A stretch of DNA of 64,000 bases from Jiangella alba (GCF_900106035.1 NZ_FNUC01000004.1:124001-188000); one strand, 5' to 3'. Positions 19,467 through 35,827 are shown, numbered from the stretch's first letter. Notes: generated by a model from the letters alone, not told the origin. Program-made: numbers and translations.

Positions 19467-19860
19467 AGTGATGCCGCGGCTCGACGGGAAGACGTCAGCC
19501 GACGATAACGCACCGGTCTCGTCCGCGTCACGGCCCCACGCCGGAGCGGCGTGCTGTGGCCGCGTACCCGCTGCGGCCGCGTGGGGCGGACGGTCACGCC
19601 GGTGCTGCGGCCCTCCTGCCCGGTGCGCTGGCCTGTGGCGAGTGGTCGCCGCCCGGTGCGGTGGCCTTCGCCGTCCGCTCGGTGGGCCGTCGCCGTCGTG
19701 GTGGCCGGCCGGTTCACGGGCGGCGGCCCGGTGCGGACCGGTGCGACGACCAACAGCTTAGCGGTGCCTCCCGCCGGCCCGCCGCCGGGTCCGTCGTCCC
19801 GTGCGCCGCCCACGTCCTCGTCGGCCGGGTCCCGTCCGCGGCGACCGGAGCGGTCGGCCG
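19467..19860. other. GC-rich stretch with no supported gene
   Basis: About 390 bp between the str promoter and the end of the zincin-like gene. It is low-complexity, GC-rich sequence with imperfect repeats of a GCCCGGTGCG type. Reading frames are open on both strands, but none has a ribosome site, conserved motif or sensible composition. I see no RNA gene or clear terminator. Confidence 0.5.
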
Positions 19861-20619
19861 TCAGCAGCGGTAGCCGCCGTCGGCGAGGCCGGCCTCGCGT
19901 TCGAGCGGATGCTCGCACGGCTTGCGCGGATCGTGCCTGATGACGTACTCCCAGATGAACCGCGCGTAGCCGTAGCGCGCCCACTGCTCGGAGTGCACCC
20001 GTTCGTGCCGCAGCAGGCGGGCGAGGCTCGGCGCGCCGGACCCGGGCGGGCGCCGGCCGGACTCGATGGCCGTACGCAGCACGTCGGCGGGTTCGTCGAA
20101 CGAGCCGTTGACGACGTAGATCTCGCCCCACGTGGTGCCGCCGCGGGCGGAGAACCAGTCGACCGGGTTCGGGACCGCGCGCAGGGCACGGCGGCCGGCC
20201 GCCGTGATCATCGTCCCCTCGGGGGTCGCGACCAGGGCTCCGCGCTTCACCGCCGTGCCGGCGTCGCCGCGGTTGAGGCCGAACAGGCCGGTGTAGGACC
20301 AGCGGTTGCGGCGGCGGCGTTGCTCGCTGCGACTCGGCCGCCCGCCGTTGAGCAGTTCGGTGAGCCGGGCCAGCTCCCCCGCCCGCCGCGCGTCGTCGAT
20401 GCGGACGTACGGGCGGTCGTCGGGGCCGCGCCAGACGGTGCGGCCGGCCAGCGGGGCGAACGTCGTCGCGGTGACGCCCTCGTCGCGGGCGATGCCGACG
20501 ACCTCGGCCGGGGTGTGGCCGGCCGCCAGCGTCCAGCGGATCCACTCGCGGTACCACTCGTCCGCCTCGCCGTCGAGCACCCCGGCGTCGCGCAACAGGG
20601 CGACGGTCGGCTCGGTCAT
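19861..20619 (-). CDS. Zincin-like protein with HExxH motif, function unknown
   Basis: A 252-residue protein starting at ATG 20617-20619 (MTEPTVALLRDAGVLDGEAD), chosen because AGAGGAG lies 6 nt upstream; the frame is open further but without support. There is no signal peptide or membrane span. The C-terminal third has LLRHERVHSEQWARYGYARF, an HExxH motif in the HExxHxxQWxxYG context seen in minimal zinc-peptidase-like hypothetical proteins, followed by HPLEREAGLADGGY, whose Glu could be the third ligand. The middle (WSYTGLFGLNRGDAGTAVKR, WFSARGGTTWGEIYVVNGSF) is not recognised. It is transcribed divergently from the ADP-ribosyltransferase gene, and the two sit between rpsL and rpoC, where other actinobacteria usually have nothing. 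Protease activity is inferred only from the motif. Confidence 0.65.
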   Translation of the reverse strand: MTEPTVALLRDAGVLDGEADEWYREWIRWTLAAGHTPAEVVGIARDEGVTATTFAPLAGRTVWRGPDDRPYVRIDDARRAGELARLTELLNGGRPSRSEQRRRRNRWSYTGLFGLNRGDAGTAVKRGALVATPEGTMITAAGRRALRAVPNPVDWFSARGGTTWGEIYVVNGSFDEPADVLRTAIESGRRPPGSGAPSLARLLRHERVHSEQWARYGYARFIWEYVIRHDPRKPCEHPLEREAGLADGGYRC

Positions 20620-20755
20620 CGGCTGCTCCTCTGGCGGCGGCGTGCCTTTCGGCGGCGACGTTGTCTCGGCTGGTGCGGTGGCTGCGGCGGTGCGGTGGCT
20701 GCGGCGACGTGTTTCGGCGGCGACGAGGACATGGCCCGCCCGGCTGGGAGGGAGT

Positions 20756-20780
20756 CCCACCCTACGGGCGGGCACCGACA
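20756..20780. repeat. 25-bp dispersed repeat, copy 1
   Basis: CCCACCCTACGGGCGGGCAC plus 5 further bases are identical to 62232-62256. The block lies between the divergent zincin-like and ADP-ribosyltransferase genes. It contains the small inverted repeat GCCCG-type arms and may be a REP-like element. Confidence 0.6.
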
Positions 20781-20812
20781 CCCGGCGCGTTGAAGCGCGT
20801 TCCGAGGCAGAA

Positions 20813-20826
20813 CGAGATCGATCTCG
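20813..20826. promoter_or_regulatory. Palindrome in a divergent promoter region
   Basis: CGAGATCGATCTCG is a perfect 14-bp palindrome located between the starts of the divergent genes at 20619 and 20847. Position and symmetry suit an operator for a dimeric regulator, but no regulator gene is adjacent. Confidence 0.35.
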
Positions 20827-20846
20827 GGGACGCTGTCACATTCGGG

Positions 20847-22220
20847 GTGCGCGAACGACCCATAGGAAGTGTGGTCCTCTCGTCCTCCGCGCGACCCGTC
20901 CGGTCCGCCGCCCGCCGGTTGGCGCAGCTGCCCGGCGCGGTTCACGACGCCACCGGCGGGCTCGCCGCGGTGGTGCTCTCCCACGTCCGCGTCGTCGAGC
21001 GGCGGGCCGGAGCGGCGCTGTCATCGTCCGAGCAGCACGCCCTCCGCGACGCCGCCGCGGCCATGCGACAGGCGCTCGCGACCGCCACCGAGGCGCTGAC
21101 GCTCGCCGCCGTCTCCGCGGCCGCCGAGGCCGACGAGCTGCTGCGCCCCCTGCCGACGGCGATGACGGCGGCCGCGGCGGTTCCGATCTCCGCGCAGGCT
21201 CCGGCCCCAGCCACTGTTTCGGCGCTGACGGCCGGACCGGCACCGGGCCAGGTGACGGCATGCGCCACGGCCGCGGCACCGGCCCAGGTGACGGCATGCG
21301 CCACGGGCACGGCCCCAGCAACGACGCCGGCCACGGCACCGGTAGCGGCACCGGTCGCGGCGCCAGCCCGGGCAAGGACCTCGGCCGCCGCATCGGCACC
21401 GCCAACGGCGCTGGCCACGGTCCCCGCCACGGCAACCACCCAGGCCCCGGCCCCGGTCTCGACCCCCGTCTCGGCCCCGGTCTCGACCCCCGTCTCGGCC
21501 CCCGTCTCGACCCCAGCCCCGGTCTCGACCCCAGCCCCGGTCTCCACCGCAGCCCCGGTCTCCACCCCAGCCCCGGTCTCCACCCCAGCCCCGGTCTCCA
21601 CCCCAGCCCCGGTCTCCACCCCGGCCACGGCCTCGACCCCGGCCACAGCGCCGGCGACGGACCCGGCAGCGGCCCCTGCCACGACACCTGGGCGGGCGGC
21701 GCTGGAGCGGCTGACGTCCGCGCAGCGCCGCGCTCTGCATCACTACACGACGGTCGAAGGGGCCGGCGAGCTGAACGCGTACCTCCGCCACCCCACCGAG
21801 GTTCCGGCGAAACGACGGGCGGCACTGGGACAGCTGGTCGACGACGCGGTGGCGGGGGTGGCGGCGCTGCCCCGATTCGCCGGCCTCGCCTACCGCGGCA
21901 CGTCGCTGCCGGCGGCGCAGCTGCGGCGGTGGCGGCCGGGCGTCGTCGTGGCGGATCGGGGGTTCGCCAGTGCGTCGGCGAGCCCGTCGGTGGCCGACGC
22001 GTTCCGGGGCGGCGGAAACGCCTTCATCACCGTCGTGGGGCACAGCGGCGCCGACATCCGGGCGCTGTCGTCGTTCCCGCACGAGGCCGAGGTGCTGTAC
22101 CCGCCCGGCACGCGGTTCCGCGTCGTCGATCGGTCGTGGGACCATCGGCGCGAGTGCTGGAGCTTCCTGATCGAGGAGGTCACGTCATGCGCTTCGACCG
22201 CACCGTCTACGACCAGCTGA
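20847..22220 (+). CDS. Putative mono-ADP-ribosyltransferase with Pro/Ala repeat linker
   Basis: A protein of about 457 residues from GTG 20847 (start uncertain; the frame is open from 20661). It has three parts. Residues ~10-100 are an Ala-rich helical domain. Residues ~110-290 are a Pro/Ala/Thr/Val linker with tandem PAPVST and PVSTPVSA units, encoded by 18-bp DNA repeats. Residues ~300-455 are a domain with the R-S-E signature of arginine-type ADP-ribosyltransferases: LAYRGTSLP (Arg), GFASASAS (the S/T-x-S element) and HEAEVLYPPGTRFRV (the E-x-E turn). Such enzymes move ADP-ribose from NAD to target proteins. No signal peptide is apparent. A 51-residue acidic protein overlaps its 3' end, which suggests a toxin/immunity-like pair, an inference. 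Target and export route are unknown. Confidence 0.75.
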   Translation: MRERPIGSVVLSSSARPVRSAARRLAQLPGAVHDATGGLAAVVLSHVRVVERRAGAALSSSEQHALRDAAAAMRQALATATEALTLAAVSAAAEADELLRPLPTAMTAAAAVPISAQAPAPATVSALTAGPAPGQVTACATAAAPAQVTACATGTAPATTPATAPVAAPVAAPARARTSAAASAPPTALATVPATATTQAPAPVSTPVSAPVSTPVSAPVSTPAPVSTPAPVSTAAPVSTPAPVSTPAPVSTPAPVSTPATASTPATAPATDPAAAPATTPGRAALERLTSAQRRALHHYTTVEGAGELNAYLRHPTEVPAKRRAALGQLVDDAVAGVAALPRFAGLAYRGTSLPAAQLRRWRPGVVVADRGFASASASPSVADAFRGGGNAFITVVGHSGADIRALSSFPHEAEVLYPPGTRFRVVDRSWDHRRECWSFLIEEVTSCASTAPSTTS

Positions 22221-22342
22221 GCGACGCCGAGAAGGCCGCCTATGCACGGGCCGCGGCCCAGGACGACGAGGACGAGACCGAGACCGACGGCATCGCGCGC
22301 GAGAAGGCCGGCCGCGAAGGCCTCGAGATCGTCGAGGAATGA
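22187..22342 (+). CDS. Small acidic protein overlapping the ADP-ribosyltransferase
   Basis: A 51-residue protein (MRFDRTVYDQLSDAEKAAYA, then AAQDDEDETETDGIAREKAG and GREGLEIVEE) with a strong ribosome site GAGGAGG 8 nt before the ATG. It overlaps the 3' end of the ADP-ribosyltransferase gene by 34 nt in another frame. The acidic, NAD-enzyme-adjacent, translationally coupled arrangement resembles immunity or antitoxin partners, but the sequence is not a family I recognise. It ends just before a bidirectional terminator. Confidence 0.7.
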   Translation: MRFDRTVYDQLSDAEKAAYARAAAQDDEDETETDGIAREKAGREGLEIVEE

Positions 22343-22345
22343 CGA

Positions 22346-22378
22346 CGGCGCCGCCACCCGCGAAGGGTGACGGCGCCG
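22346..22378. terminator. Bidirectional terminator between the ADPRT module and rpoC
   Basis: CGGCGCCGCCACCC (22346-22359) pairs with GGGTGACGGCGCCG (22365-22378) with a single mismatch and a GCGAA loop. It lies 3 bp after the small acidic gene (plus strand) and 18 bp after the rpoC stop (minus strand), so it can serve both converging units. Confidence 0.8.
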
Positions 22379-22396
22379 GCGATCAGAGACGTCGGC

Positions 22397-26308
<3,912 letters not shown>

Positions 26309-26396
26309 GTGTGTCCTTCTCTCGCTCAGATGTTTCAGGTCTGTGGTGGCTGGCGGAAATGGGAGGCCGGCTCAGCGGACCGGCCTCCCACCACCG

Positions 26397-29864
<3,468 letters not shown>

Positions 29865-29953
29865 CAGGGGTCCTTCCGAGGGCACACGGTCGGAATGCAC
29901 GCGCAGTCCTCAACCCAAGCGGGCAGCATCGGCGAAGGGCAGCGCAAAGCTGC

Positions 29954-29983
29954 AGTCTAACCCAATGGGCACACTGCTGTCGA
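29954..29983 (-). promoter_or_regulatory. Putative rpoBC promoter
   Basis: A -35 box TCGACA (29978-29983) and a -10 box TAGACT (29954-29959) are 18 bp apart on the minus strand, giving a leader of about 80 nt to the TTG start. With its own promoter and an upstream rplL terminator, rpoBC appears transcribed apart from rplJL. Confidence 0.65.
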
Positions 29984-29984
29984 G

Positions 29985-30502
29985 TGGTCAGCCACTCCGC
30001 GCTTCCTTCTGTCTCGCATCCCCCACCCCACTGCCCGATCAGCATCTCGTCCGCAGCCGCCCCACGTCAAGCACCGAAGCCCCCCTTGTCCCCGATGTGG
30101 CACCTGAAATGCCGCATTCGCCGTGCTCAGCGGCCCATCGGTGACTCATCCGAACGTACGATCCAGTGGCGCGCCGCGGGTCTGGGGCCGGTCGGCGCGA
30201 CTGGAAGGCCTGGTCGCGCGGATCGGGGCGAGAGCCGGAAATTTCGCTGACGGCGAACAGACTGGCGTCGATTCCCAGGTTCTGGATGGGCTCACGGGTG
30301 TGCGCCCGCCGCGTTCGCCGCCTTGCGGCCGTTCGCCGCCAGCCCGCCCAGCCGCCGTCCGGTTCGCCCCGACGGCGGCCCCGGCGACTGTTGATCATGG
30401 AGAAAATGGGGGTGCCGGCGCACCGGGATCCCCGATCTTCTCCGTGATCAACTCGGCTGGGAGCCGACCGGAGGCGATCTGAAGACGCACCGGGAACGCG
30501 AA
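29985..30502. other. rplL-rpoB intergenic region
   Basis: About 520 bp between the rpoB promoter and the rplL terminator. No coding frame has support on either strand. The only clear structure is the long inverted repeat at 30390-30452; the rest is ordinary intergenic sequence. Confidence 0.5.
30390..30452. repeat. Long imperfect inverted repeat with GTTGATCA ends
   Basis: Arms of 26 nt, GTTGATCATGGAGAAAATGG (from 30390) and its counterpart ending CTTCTCCGTGATCAAC (to 30452), pair with about five mismatches around an 11-nt loop. The TGATCA-centred ends recall the palindromic elements at 1412 and 41761. It may act as a transcription barrier between rplL and rpoB or be a small mobile repeat. 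Confidence 0.6.
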
Positions 30503-30537
30503 CGGGCCCGGCACCCCGCGAAGGGGTACCGGGCCCG
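30503..30537 (-). terminator. rplJL terminator
   Basis: CGGGCCCGGCACCCC (30503-30517) pairs with GGGGTACCGGGCCCG (30523-30537), a stem of 15 with one mismatch, around a 5-nt loop. It begins 22 nt after the rplL stop codon. Confidence 0.85.
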
Positions 30538-30559
30538 CGGCTGTCAGTGGGTCAGTGAC

Positions 30560-30952
30560 TCACTTGACGGAGACGGTGGCGCCGGCGGCCTCGAGGGCCT
30601 CCTTGGCCTTGTCCGCGGCCTCCTTGTTGACCTTCTCCAGCAGCGGCTTCGGCGCGGCCTCGACGAGGTCCTTGGCCTCCTTGAGGCCGAGCGACGTCAG
30701 CGCGCGGACCTCCTTGATGACCTGGATCTTCTTGTCGCCGGCGGACTCGAGGACGACGTCGAACTCGTCCTTCTCCTCCTCGGCGGGGGCGGCGCCACCG
30801 GCGGCAGCGCCACCCGGAGCGGCGGCGACGGCGACCGGGGCGGCCGCGGTGACCTCGAAGGTCTCCTCGAACTTCTTCACGAACTCGGAGAGCTCGATCA
30901 GAGTCATCTCCTTGAACGCGTCGAGCAGCTCGTCGGTGTTGAGCTTCGCCAT
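30560..30952 (-). CDS. rplL: 50S ribosomal protein L7/L12
   Basis: A 130-residue stalk protein that recruits translation factors. The N-terminal dimerisation domain ([20 protein letters not shown]), the Ala/Pro/Gly hinge ([20 protein letters not shown]) and the C-terminal factor-binding domain ([20 protein letters not shown]) are complete. It follows rplJ by 79 nt and is ended by the hairpin at 30503-30537. Confidence 0.97.
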   Translation of the reverse strand: MAKLNTDELLDAFKEMTLIELSEFVKKFEETFEVTAAAPVAVAAAPGGAAAGGAAPAEEEKDEFDVVLESAGDKKIQVIKEVRALTSLGLKEAKDLVEAAPKPLLEKVNKEAADKAKEALEAAGATVSVK

Positions 30953-31031
30953 GGTGGCGGTTTCCCTTCTCTGTTCGGCTGAATGCCGGGTTGTCGTACG
31001 GGCTCGGGGCCGTGGGACGACCCCCGGGCGT

Positions 31032-31643
31032 TCAGCCCTCGTTCTGCTCCGTCGTCTCGGCCGCGTCGGCGGCCTCGGCGACGGGTGCCTCGGCGGCGGG
31101 CGCCTCGACTGCCTCGGCGGCGGGCGCCTCGGCTTCGACCTTCTGCCGCAGCGCCTCGACGACGCGAGCGGTCTGCGCCAGCGGCGCGTTGAACAGCGAC
31201 ACCGCGTTCTGCAGCGAAGCCTTCATCGCACCGGCCAGCTTGGCCAGCAGGACGTCGCGCGACTCGAGGTCGGCGAGCTTCGTGATCTCCTCGCCGGTGA
31301 GCGGCGCCCCGTCGAGCAGGCCACCCTTCACCACGAGGACGGGGTTCGCCTTGGCGAAGTCACGCAGACCCTTCGCGGCCTCGACCGGGTCGCCCTTGAC
31401 GAAGGCGATGGCCGACGGGCCGGAGAGGTAGTCGTCGAGCCCCGAGATCCCGGCTTCCTTCGCCGCGATCTTGGTCAGCGTGTTCTTCACCACGGCGTAG
31501 GACGCGTTCCCACCGAGCGACCGACGCAGTTCCGTCAGCTGCTTGACGGTGAGGCCGCGGTACTCGGTCAGCACGACCGCGTTGCTGGCACGGAACTCGT
31601 CCGCGAGCTCGGCGACCGCGGCTGCCTTGTCAGGCCTCGCCAT
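31032..31643 (-). CDS. rplJ: 50S ribosomal protein L10
   Basis: A 203-residue stalk base protein that anchors L7/L12. The ATG at 31641-31643 gives [20 protein letters not shown]; the core [20 protein letters not shown] is typical. After the L12-binding helix ([20 protein letters not shown]) comes a 35-residue Ala/Glu/Pro-rich tail ([20 protein letters not shown]), longer than in E. coli. Expression is probably controlled by the L10 leader RNA upstream. Confidence 0.96.
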   Translation of the reverse strand: MARPDKAAAVAELADEFRASNAVVLTEYRGLTVKQLTELRRSLGGNASYAVVKNTLTKIAAKEAGISGLDDYLSGPSAIAFVKGDPVEAAKGLRDFAKANPVLVVKGGLLDGAPLTGEEITKLADLESRDVLLAKLAGAMKASLQNAVSLFNAPLAQTARVVEALRQKVEAEAPAAEAVEAPAAEAPVAEAADAAETTEQNEG

Positions 31644-31839
31644 GGGGCTCCTTCTCCAGATGGTGGTGCCGGAGGAGACCCGCAGACATGAAGAACGCCC
31701 CGGCGCAGGCACGGGGCGAAGAAGACCGGCGGCAACACCGACGGCGCGACATTCGTCTCTCACCTGCGCGGGCCGCCCACATGGCTGTGGGTCCTTCGTC
31801 ACGAACAACGAGCGAACGTGAGACCGGCGGTCTTTGGCA
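31644..31839 (-). ncRNA. L10 (rplJ) leader RNA
   Basis: The roughly 195-nt untranslated leader between the predicted transcription start and rplJ. Near its 3' part GCCCCG (31697-31702) pairs with CGGGGC (31712-31717), followed on the RNA by GUUCUUC, which looks like an attenuator stem. The middle CCCACATGGCTGTGGG can form another stem. Such leaders are known to bind L10-L12 and repress the operon; that this one does is inferred from position and structure. Confidence 0.65.
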
Positions 31840-31845
31840 GCGTCC

Positions 31846-31875
31846 ATCGTACGGGCACCGGGGCGCCGTCGCCAA
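31846..31875 (-). promoter_or_regulatory. Putative rplJL promoter
   Basis: On the minus strand, -35 TTGGCG (31870-31875) and -10 TACGAT (31846-31851) are 18 bp apart. The -35 box abuts the stop codon of the membrane hydrolase gene (31877), so the promoter fills the short gap. Confidence 0.6.
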
Positions 31876-31876
31876 A

Positions 31877-33661
31877 TCAGCCGAACGGGCCGGTCTTCTG
31901 ATCCTGGAACGAGTGCACCATGTCGCGCAGCTCGTCGGTGCGCCCGGCCGGCCAGTCGTCCGGCGGCGCGACCGCCAGCCAGGCGTCGACCAGCTCGCCG
32001 CCGTAGTTGTGCCCGTGCCCGGCCGGGACCGTCGCCGACAGCGCCATGTCGGCAGTGACCTGCCAGAACGTGACGAACGGATACCAGTCGAGGGTGGGCA
32101 GGACGTCAGGCCCGTGCTCTTCGTCGATCCACTCCGGCCGCTCGAACATCAGGTCCCACGACCACAGCGCCACGGGGTCGGAGGCGTGCTGCAGGAACAG
32201 CACCGGCGGGCCGTCGTCGAACGTGAGGTCCATCGGCTCCTGCCAGCCGCCCCAGAACTTCACCTCGCGGCCGCCATCGACGACGGGCAGCCGGGCCGGC
32301 GAGCCGGCGTCGCGCTCGGCCGTCAGCTCGGTGCGCAGCCCGTGCCGGCTGGGCGAGCCGACCCAGAGCGCGCCGTCGACCTTCGAGCGCAGGTCGTCCA
32401 GCGAGTCGAACGCGGACGCGCTGCCCATGGCGCCGAGGCTCTCGCCGTACACGAGCAGCTTCGGCCGCTGCGACGGCGGACGCTCCAGCCACGCCTCGTG
32501 GACGGCGTCGAACAGCGCCTCGCCGGCGATGCGCACCTGCTCCTGGTCGGCGACGAACGAGATCCAGCTGGGCAGGTAGGAGTACTGCAGGGCGACGATG
32601 GCGGTGTCGCCGTTGTAGAGGTACTCCAGCGCGTCGGCCGCGGCGCCGTCGACCCAGCCGGTGCCGGTCGTCGTCACCACCACGAGGACCTGACGGTCGA
32701 AGCCGCCGGCCCGCTCCAGCTCGCGCACGGCCAGCGACGCCAGCCCGGCGGGCGTCTCGGCGGAGTCCATGCCGACGTAGGCCCGCACCGGGTCGAGCGC
32801 CGGCCGGCCGCTGAACTCCGTCAGGTCGTCGACCGTCGGGCCGGACGACACGAACTCGCGGCCCTTGCGGCCCAGCGAGTCCCACGTCACCAGCGAGCCG
32901 GGGCCGCCGGAGTGCGTCACGGAGCCGGGCGAGTTGTTGCCGGCCTCGGTCTCCATGTTGACCGCCGCGAACGCGTCGTTGGCCACGCCCAGCAGCGTCG
33001 GGTAGAGCAGGCCGGTCCACGACCAGAACGCCACCCCGCCGACGACCAACACCGACGCGACCAGCGCGACCTGCGGCGGCACCCAGCGGCCGAAGAACCG
33101 CCGCAGCCGCCGCGACGCGCCGCGCAGCAGCCGGGCCAGCGCCAGGAACACCACGAAGATGGCGCCGGCGACCAGCAGGATCAGCAGGTAGTGGTTGGGC
33201 CCGGGGCTCTCGACGTCCATCAGGGCGCGCAGTTCGGTCTGCCAGGCGGCGTTGTCGGCGAGATACCAGGCGATCGCCGCGGCCGACACGCCCGCCAGGC
33301 CCCACCAGGCGATCAGCCGGGTCCGTGCGGACGGGGCCAGCAGCTGCGGCCGCGCCCGGCGCACGATCAGCCGGACCACCCAGGCGATCAGGACGCCGAG
33401 CGCGTAGCCGATGGTCGCCGTCAGCCCGCTCACCATCGCCTGGTAGATCCAGGTGCGCGGCAGCAACGTCGGCGTCAGCGACCAGCAGAAGAAGCAGACG
33501 GCGCCGATCAGGCCGCCGTAGTCGGGCCGCAGCCAGACCAGGAACCGGCCGAGCACCGGGATCTCCCGCACCGACGGCAGCCCGCGACGGGCGGACGCGC
33601 CCCGGTCGAGCAGCTGCGTCACCGGTACCACGTCCCGACGCCGGCACGGACAGGACAGCAC
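31877..33661 (-). CDS. Membrane-anchored alpha/beta hydrolase (Abhydrolase_9 type)
   Basis: A protein of up to 594 residues. The N-terminal ~230 residues hold about five hydrophobic spans ([40 protein letters not shown], and others). The C-terminal ~350 residues form an alpha/beta hydrolase domain with nucleophile elbow [10 protein letters not shown] and a late His ([13 protein letters not shown]). This architecture matches the actinobacterial family that includes M. tuberculosis Rv1069c; substrate unknown, an esterase or lipase role being likely. The GTG at 33659-33661 directly abuts the rplA terminator hairpin, so the true start may be a GTG a few codons inside (33631 or 33622). It lies between rplA and rplJ, interrupting the classical L11-L1-L10-L12 series. 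Confidence 0.8.
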   Translation of the reverse strand: MLSCPCRRRDVVPVTQLLDRGASARRGLPSVREIPVLGRFLVWLRPDYGGLIGAVCFFCWSLTPTLLPRTWIYQAMVSGLTATIGYALGVLIAWVVRLIVRRARPQLLAPSARTRLIAWWGLAGVSAAAIAWYLADNAAWQTELRALMDVESPGPNHYLLILLVAGAIFVVFLALARLLRGASRRLRRFFGRWVPPQVALVASVLVVGGVAFWSWTGLLYPTLLGVANDAFAAVNMETEAGNNSPGSVTHSGGPGSLVTWDSLGRKGREFVSSGPTVDDLTEFSGRPALDPVRAYVGMDSAETPAGLASLAVRELERAGGFDRQVLVVVTTTGTGWVDGAAADALEYLYNGDTAIVALQYSYLPSWISFVADQEQVRIAGEALFDAVHEAWLERPPSQRPKLLVYGESLGAMGSASAFDSLDDLRSKVDGALWVGSPSRHGLRTELTAERDAGSPARLPVVDGGREVKFWGGWQEPMDLTFDDGPPVLFLQHASDPVALWSWDLMFERPEWIDEEHGPDVLPTLDWYPFVTFWQVTADMALSATVPAGHGHNYGGELVDAWLAVAPPDDWPAGRTDELRDMVHSFQDQKTGPFG

Positions 33662-33697
33662 GACCGCCGCGAGCCAGCGGACTGGCTCGCGGCGGTC
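33662..33697 (-). terminator. rplKA terminator
   Basis: GACCGCCGCGAGCCAG and CTGGCTCGCGGCGGTC form a perfect 16-bp stem with a CGGA loop. It starts about 40 nt past the rplA stop and directly touches the start of the hydrolase gene. It is the strongest hairpin in the window. Confidence 0.88.
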
Positions 33698-33738
33698 GGC
33701 GGGCGGTGAACCGTCAGCAACGGCTCACCGATTCGAGC

Positions 33739-34449
33739 TCATGCGTCGGCGGACTCCGCCGCACGGACCTTCGACGGGTCGAGCGGGATGCTCGGGCCCA
33801 TGGTCGTGGCGAGCGTCGCCTTGCGGATGTAGCGGCCCTTCGAGGCCGACGGCTTGAGCCGGTTGACCTCGTCGAGCGCGGCAGCGTAGTTCTCGGCGAG
33901 CGCCTGCTCGGTGAACGACGTCTTGCCGATGATGAAGTGCAGGTTGGCGTGGCGGTCGACCCGGAACTCGATCTTGCCGCCCTTGATGTCGGAGACGGCC
34001 TTCTCGACGTCCATGGTGACGGTGCCGGTCTTCGGGTTCGGCATCAGGCCGCGCGGGCCGAGCACCCGGCCCAGCCGGCCGACCTTGCCCATGAGGTCGG
34101 GCGTGGCGACCACGGCGTCGAAGTCGAGCCGGCCGCCCTGGACCTCCTCGACCAGCTCGTCGCCGCCGACGATGTCGGCGCCCGCCGCCTTGGCCTCCTC
34201 GGCCTTCGGGCCGACGGCGAAGACCAGGACCCGAGCGGTCTTGCCGGTGCCGTGCGGGAGGTTGACGGTGCCACGGACCATCTGGTCCGCCTTGCGGGGG
34301 TCGACGCCCAGCCTCAGCGCGACCTCGACGGTGGAGTCGTACTTGGTGGTCGACGTCTCGCGGGCCAGCTTGACGGCCTCGGCGGGGTTGTACAGGCGGT
34401 CGCGGTCGATCTTCTCGGCCGCGGCGCGGTAGGACTTGCTGCGCTTCAT
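33739..34449 (-). CDS. rplA: 50S ribosomal protein L1
   Basis: A 236-residue protein of the mobile stalk that guides E-site tRNA exit ([20 protein letters not shown]). The signature [20 protein letters not shown] and the [20 protein letters not shown] block are intact. Start ATG 34447-34449 with a GAGGAGA site. It follows rplK by 86 nt; L1 is a translational repressor of the L11 operon in other bacteria. Confidence 0.97.
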   Translation of the reverse strand: MKRSKSYRAAAEKIDRDRLYNPAEAVKLARETSTTKYDSTVEVALRLGVDPRKADQMVRGTVNLPHGTGKTARVLVFAVGPKAEEAKAAGADIVGGDELVEEVQGGRLDFDAVVATPDLMGKVGRLGRVLGPRGLMPNPKTGTVTMDVEKAVSDIKGGKIEFRVDRHANLHFIIGKTSFTEQALAENYAAALDEVNRLKPSASKGRYIRKATLATTMGPSIPLDPSKVRAAESADA

Positions 34450-34535
34450 GTCTTCTCCTCGTGGTTCCTGGAGTCGTGGTGCGGGCCCAGCGCTGGGACC
34501 CTCCCACTGACCGGCCGGTCTGCCCGGCCGGCGGT

Positions 34536-34967
34536 TCAGTCGGCGACCGTGACGCCCATCTGACGGGCGGTGCCCGCGATGATCTTCTCGGCGGCCTCGA
34601 CGTCGTTGGCGTTGAGGTCGGGCATCTTCTGCTCGGCGATGGCCCGCAGCTGCTCGCGGCTGATCGACGCGACCTTCACGCGGTGCGGCTCGCCGGAGCC
34701 CTTGTCGATGCCCGCGGCCTTGAGGATCAGCTTGGCGGCCGGCGGCGTCTTCGTGACGAAGGTGAAGCTGCGGTCCTCGTAGACCGTGATCTCCACCGGG
34801 ATGACGTTGCCGCGCTGCGACTCGGTGGCCGCGTTGTACGCCTTGCAGAACTCCATGATGTTGACGCCGTGCTGGCCCAGCGCGGGGCCGACCGGCGGTG
34901 CGGGGGTCGCCTGGCCGGCCTGGATCTGGAGCTTGATCAGGCCTGCGACCTTCTTCTTCGCTGGCAT
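34536..34967 (-). CDS. rplK: 50S ribosomal protein L11
   Basis: A 143-residue protein of the GTPase-associated centre. [20 protein letters not shown] is followed by [20 protein letters not shown], where the prolines that contact thiostrepton are present. L11 also activates RelA. The ATG is at 34965-34967, 65 nt after nusG. An open upstream extension lies within nusG and is not used. Confidence 0.97.
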   Translation of the reverse strand: MPAKKKVAGLIKLQIQAGQATPAPPVGPALGQHGVNIMEFCKAYNAATESQRGNVIPVEITVYEDRSFTFVTKTPPAAKLILKAAGIDKGSGEPHRVKVASISREQLRAIAEQKMPDLNANDVEAAEKIIAGTARQMGVTVAD

Positions 34968-35032
34968 TCCTCGGGTCCTTGTCGTGATGGTGATGCTGTC
35001 CCATGTGCGCCGGACGGCGCGCGCGGGGACCG

Positions 35033-35827
35033 TCAGAGCTTCTGGATCTGGTTGAACGAGAGCTCGACGGGGGTCTCGCGGCCGAAGATCTCGACCAGTC
35101 CCTTGATCTTCTGGGAGTCGGCGTTGATCTCGTTGATGGTCGCGTGCAGGGTGGCGAACGGCCCGTCGACCACCATGACGGAGTCGCCGACCTGGAAGTC
35201 TACGACCTCGACCTGCTTCTTCTCCTCGGCCGGCTTGGCCTGCTCGGCCACCTGCGGGGCGAGCCACCGCTCGACCTCGTCGAGGCCCAGCGGGATGGGC
35301 TGGTGCGCGTGCCCGACGAACCCGGTGACGGCCGGGGTGTTGCGGACCGCGGACCACGACTCGTCGGTCATGTCCATGCGCACGAGCACGTAGCCGGGGA
35401 AGCGGTTGCGCTTCACCAGGCGGCGCTGGCCGTTCTTGATCTCGGCGACCTCTTCGGTCGGGACCTCGATCTCGAAGATGTAGTCCTCCATGTTGAGGCT
35501 GCCGATGCGGTTCTCGAGGTTGGCCCGGACCCGGTTCTCCATACCGGAGTAGGTCTGGACGACGAACCACTCACCCGGCTTGGCGCGCAACACCCGGCGG
35601 AACTCGGCCAGCGGGTCGGCCTCTTCGGCCTCTTCGGCGTCGTCGGCCTCCTCGGCCTCGTCGCTGCCGGCGGCGTCGTCCTCGGCGGCGTCGCCCTCGG
35701 ACTCGTCGCTGCCGACGGCGTCGTCCTCAGTGGACTCGGCGTCGGTGGCAGCCTCGACCGGACCGGTCTCGCCCGCGGGCGACTCCTCGGTCTCGGCGTC
35801 GTCGATGGTCGACTCGTGCTCGGACAC
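35033..35827 (-). CDS. nusG: Transcription termination/antitermination protein NusG
   Basis: A protein of about 264 residues that couples RNA polymerase to ribosomes and Rho. The NGN domain starts at [20 protein letters not shown] and the KOW domain is [20 protein letters not shown]. About 80 residues of very acidic sequence ([40 protein letters not shown]) precede NGN, much longer than in E. coli but common in actinobacteria. I place the start at GTG 35825-35827; GTG 35863 is possible since AGGAGG lies between them. Sits between secE and rplK. Confidence 0.94.
   Translation of the reverse strand: MSEHESTIDDAETEESPAGETGPVEAATDAESTEDDAVGSDESEGDAAEDDAAGSDEAEEADDAEEAEEADPLAEFRRVLRAKPGEWFVVQTYSGMENRVRANLENRIGSLNMEDYIFEIEVPTEEVAEIKNGQRRLVKRNRFPGYVLVRMDMTDESWSAVRNTPAVTGFVGHAHQPIPLGLDEVERWLAPQVAEQAKPAEEKKQVEVVDFQVGDSVMVVDGPFATLHATINEINADSQKIKGLVEIFGRETPVELSFNQIQKL

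Noticed and set aside
19463..20557. 364-codon open frame on the minus strand overlapping the zincin-like gene
   Set aside because: Arg/Pro-rich shadow frame without motif or ribosome site; the HExxH frame has an RBS and sensible composition.
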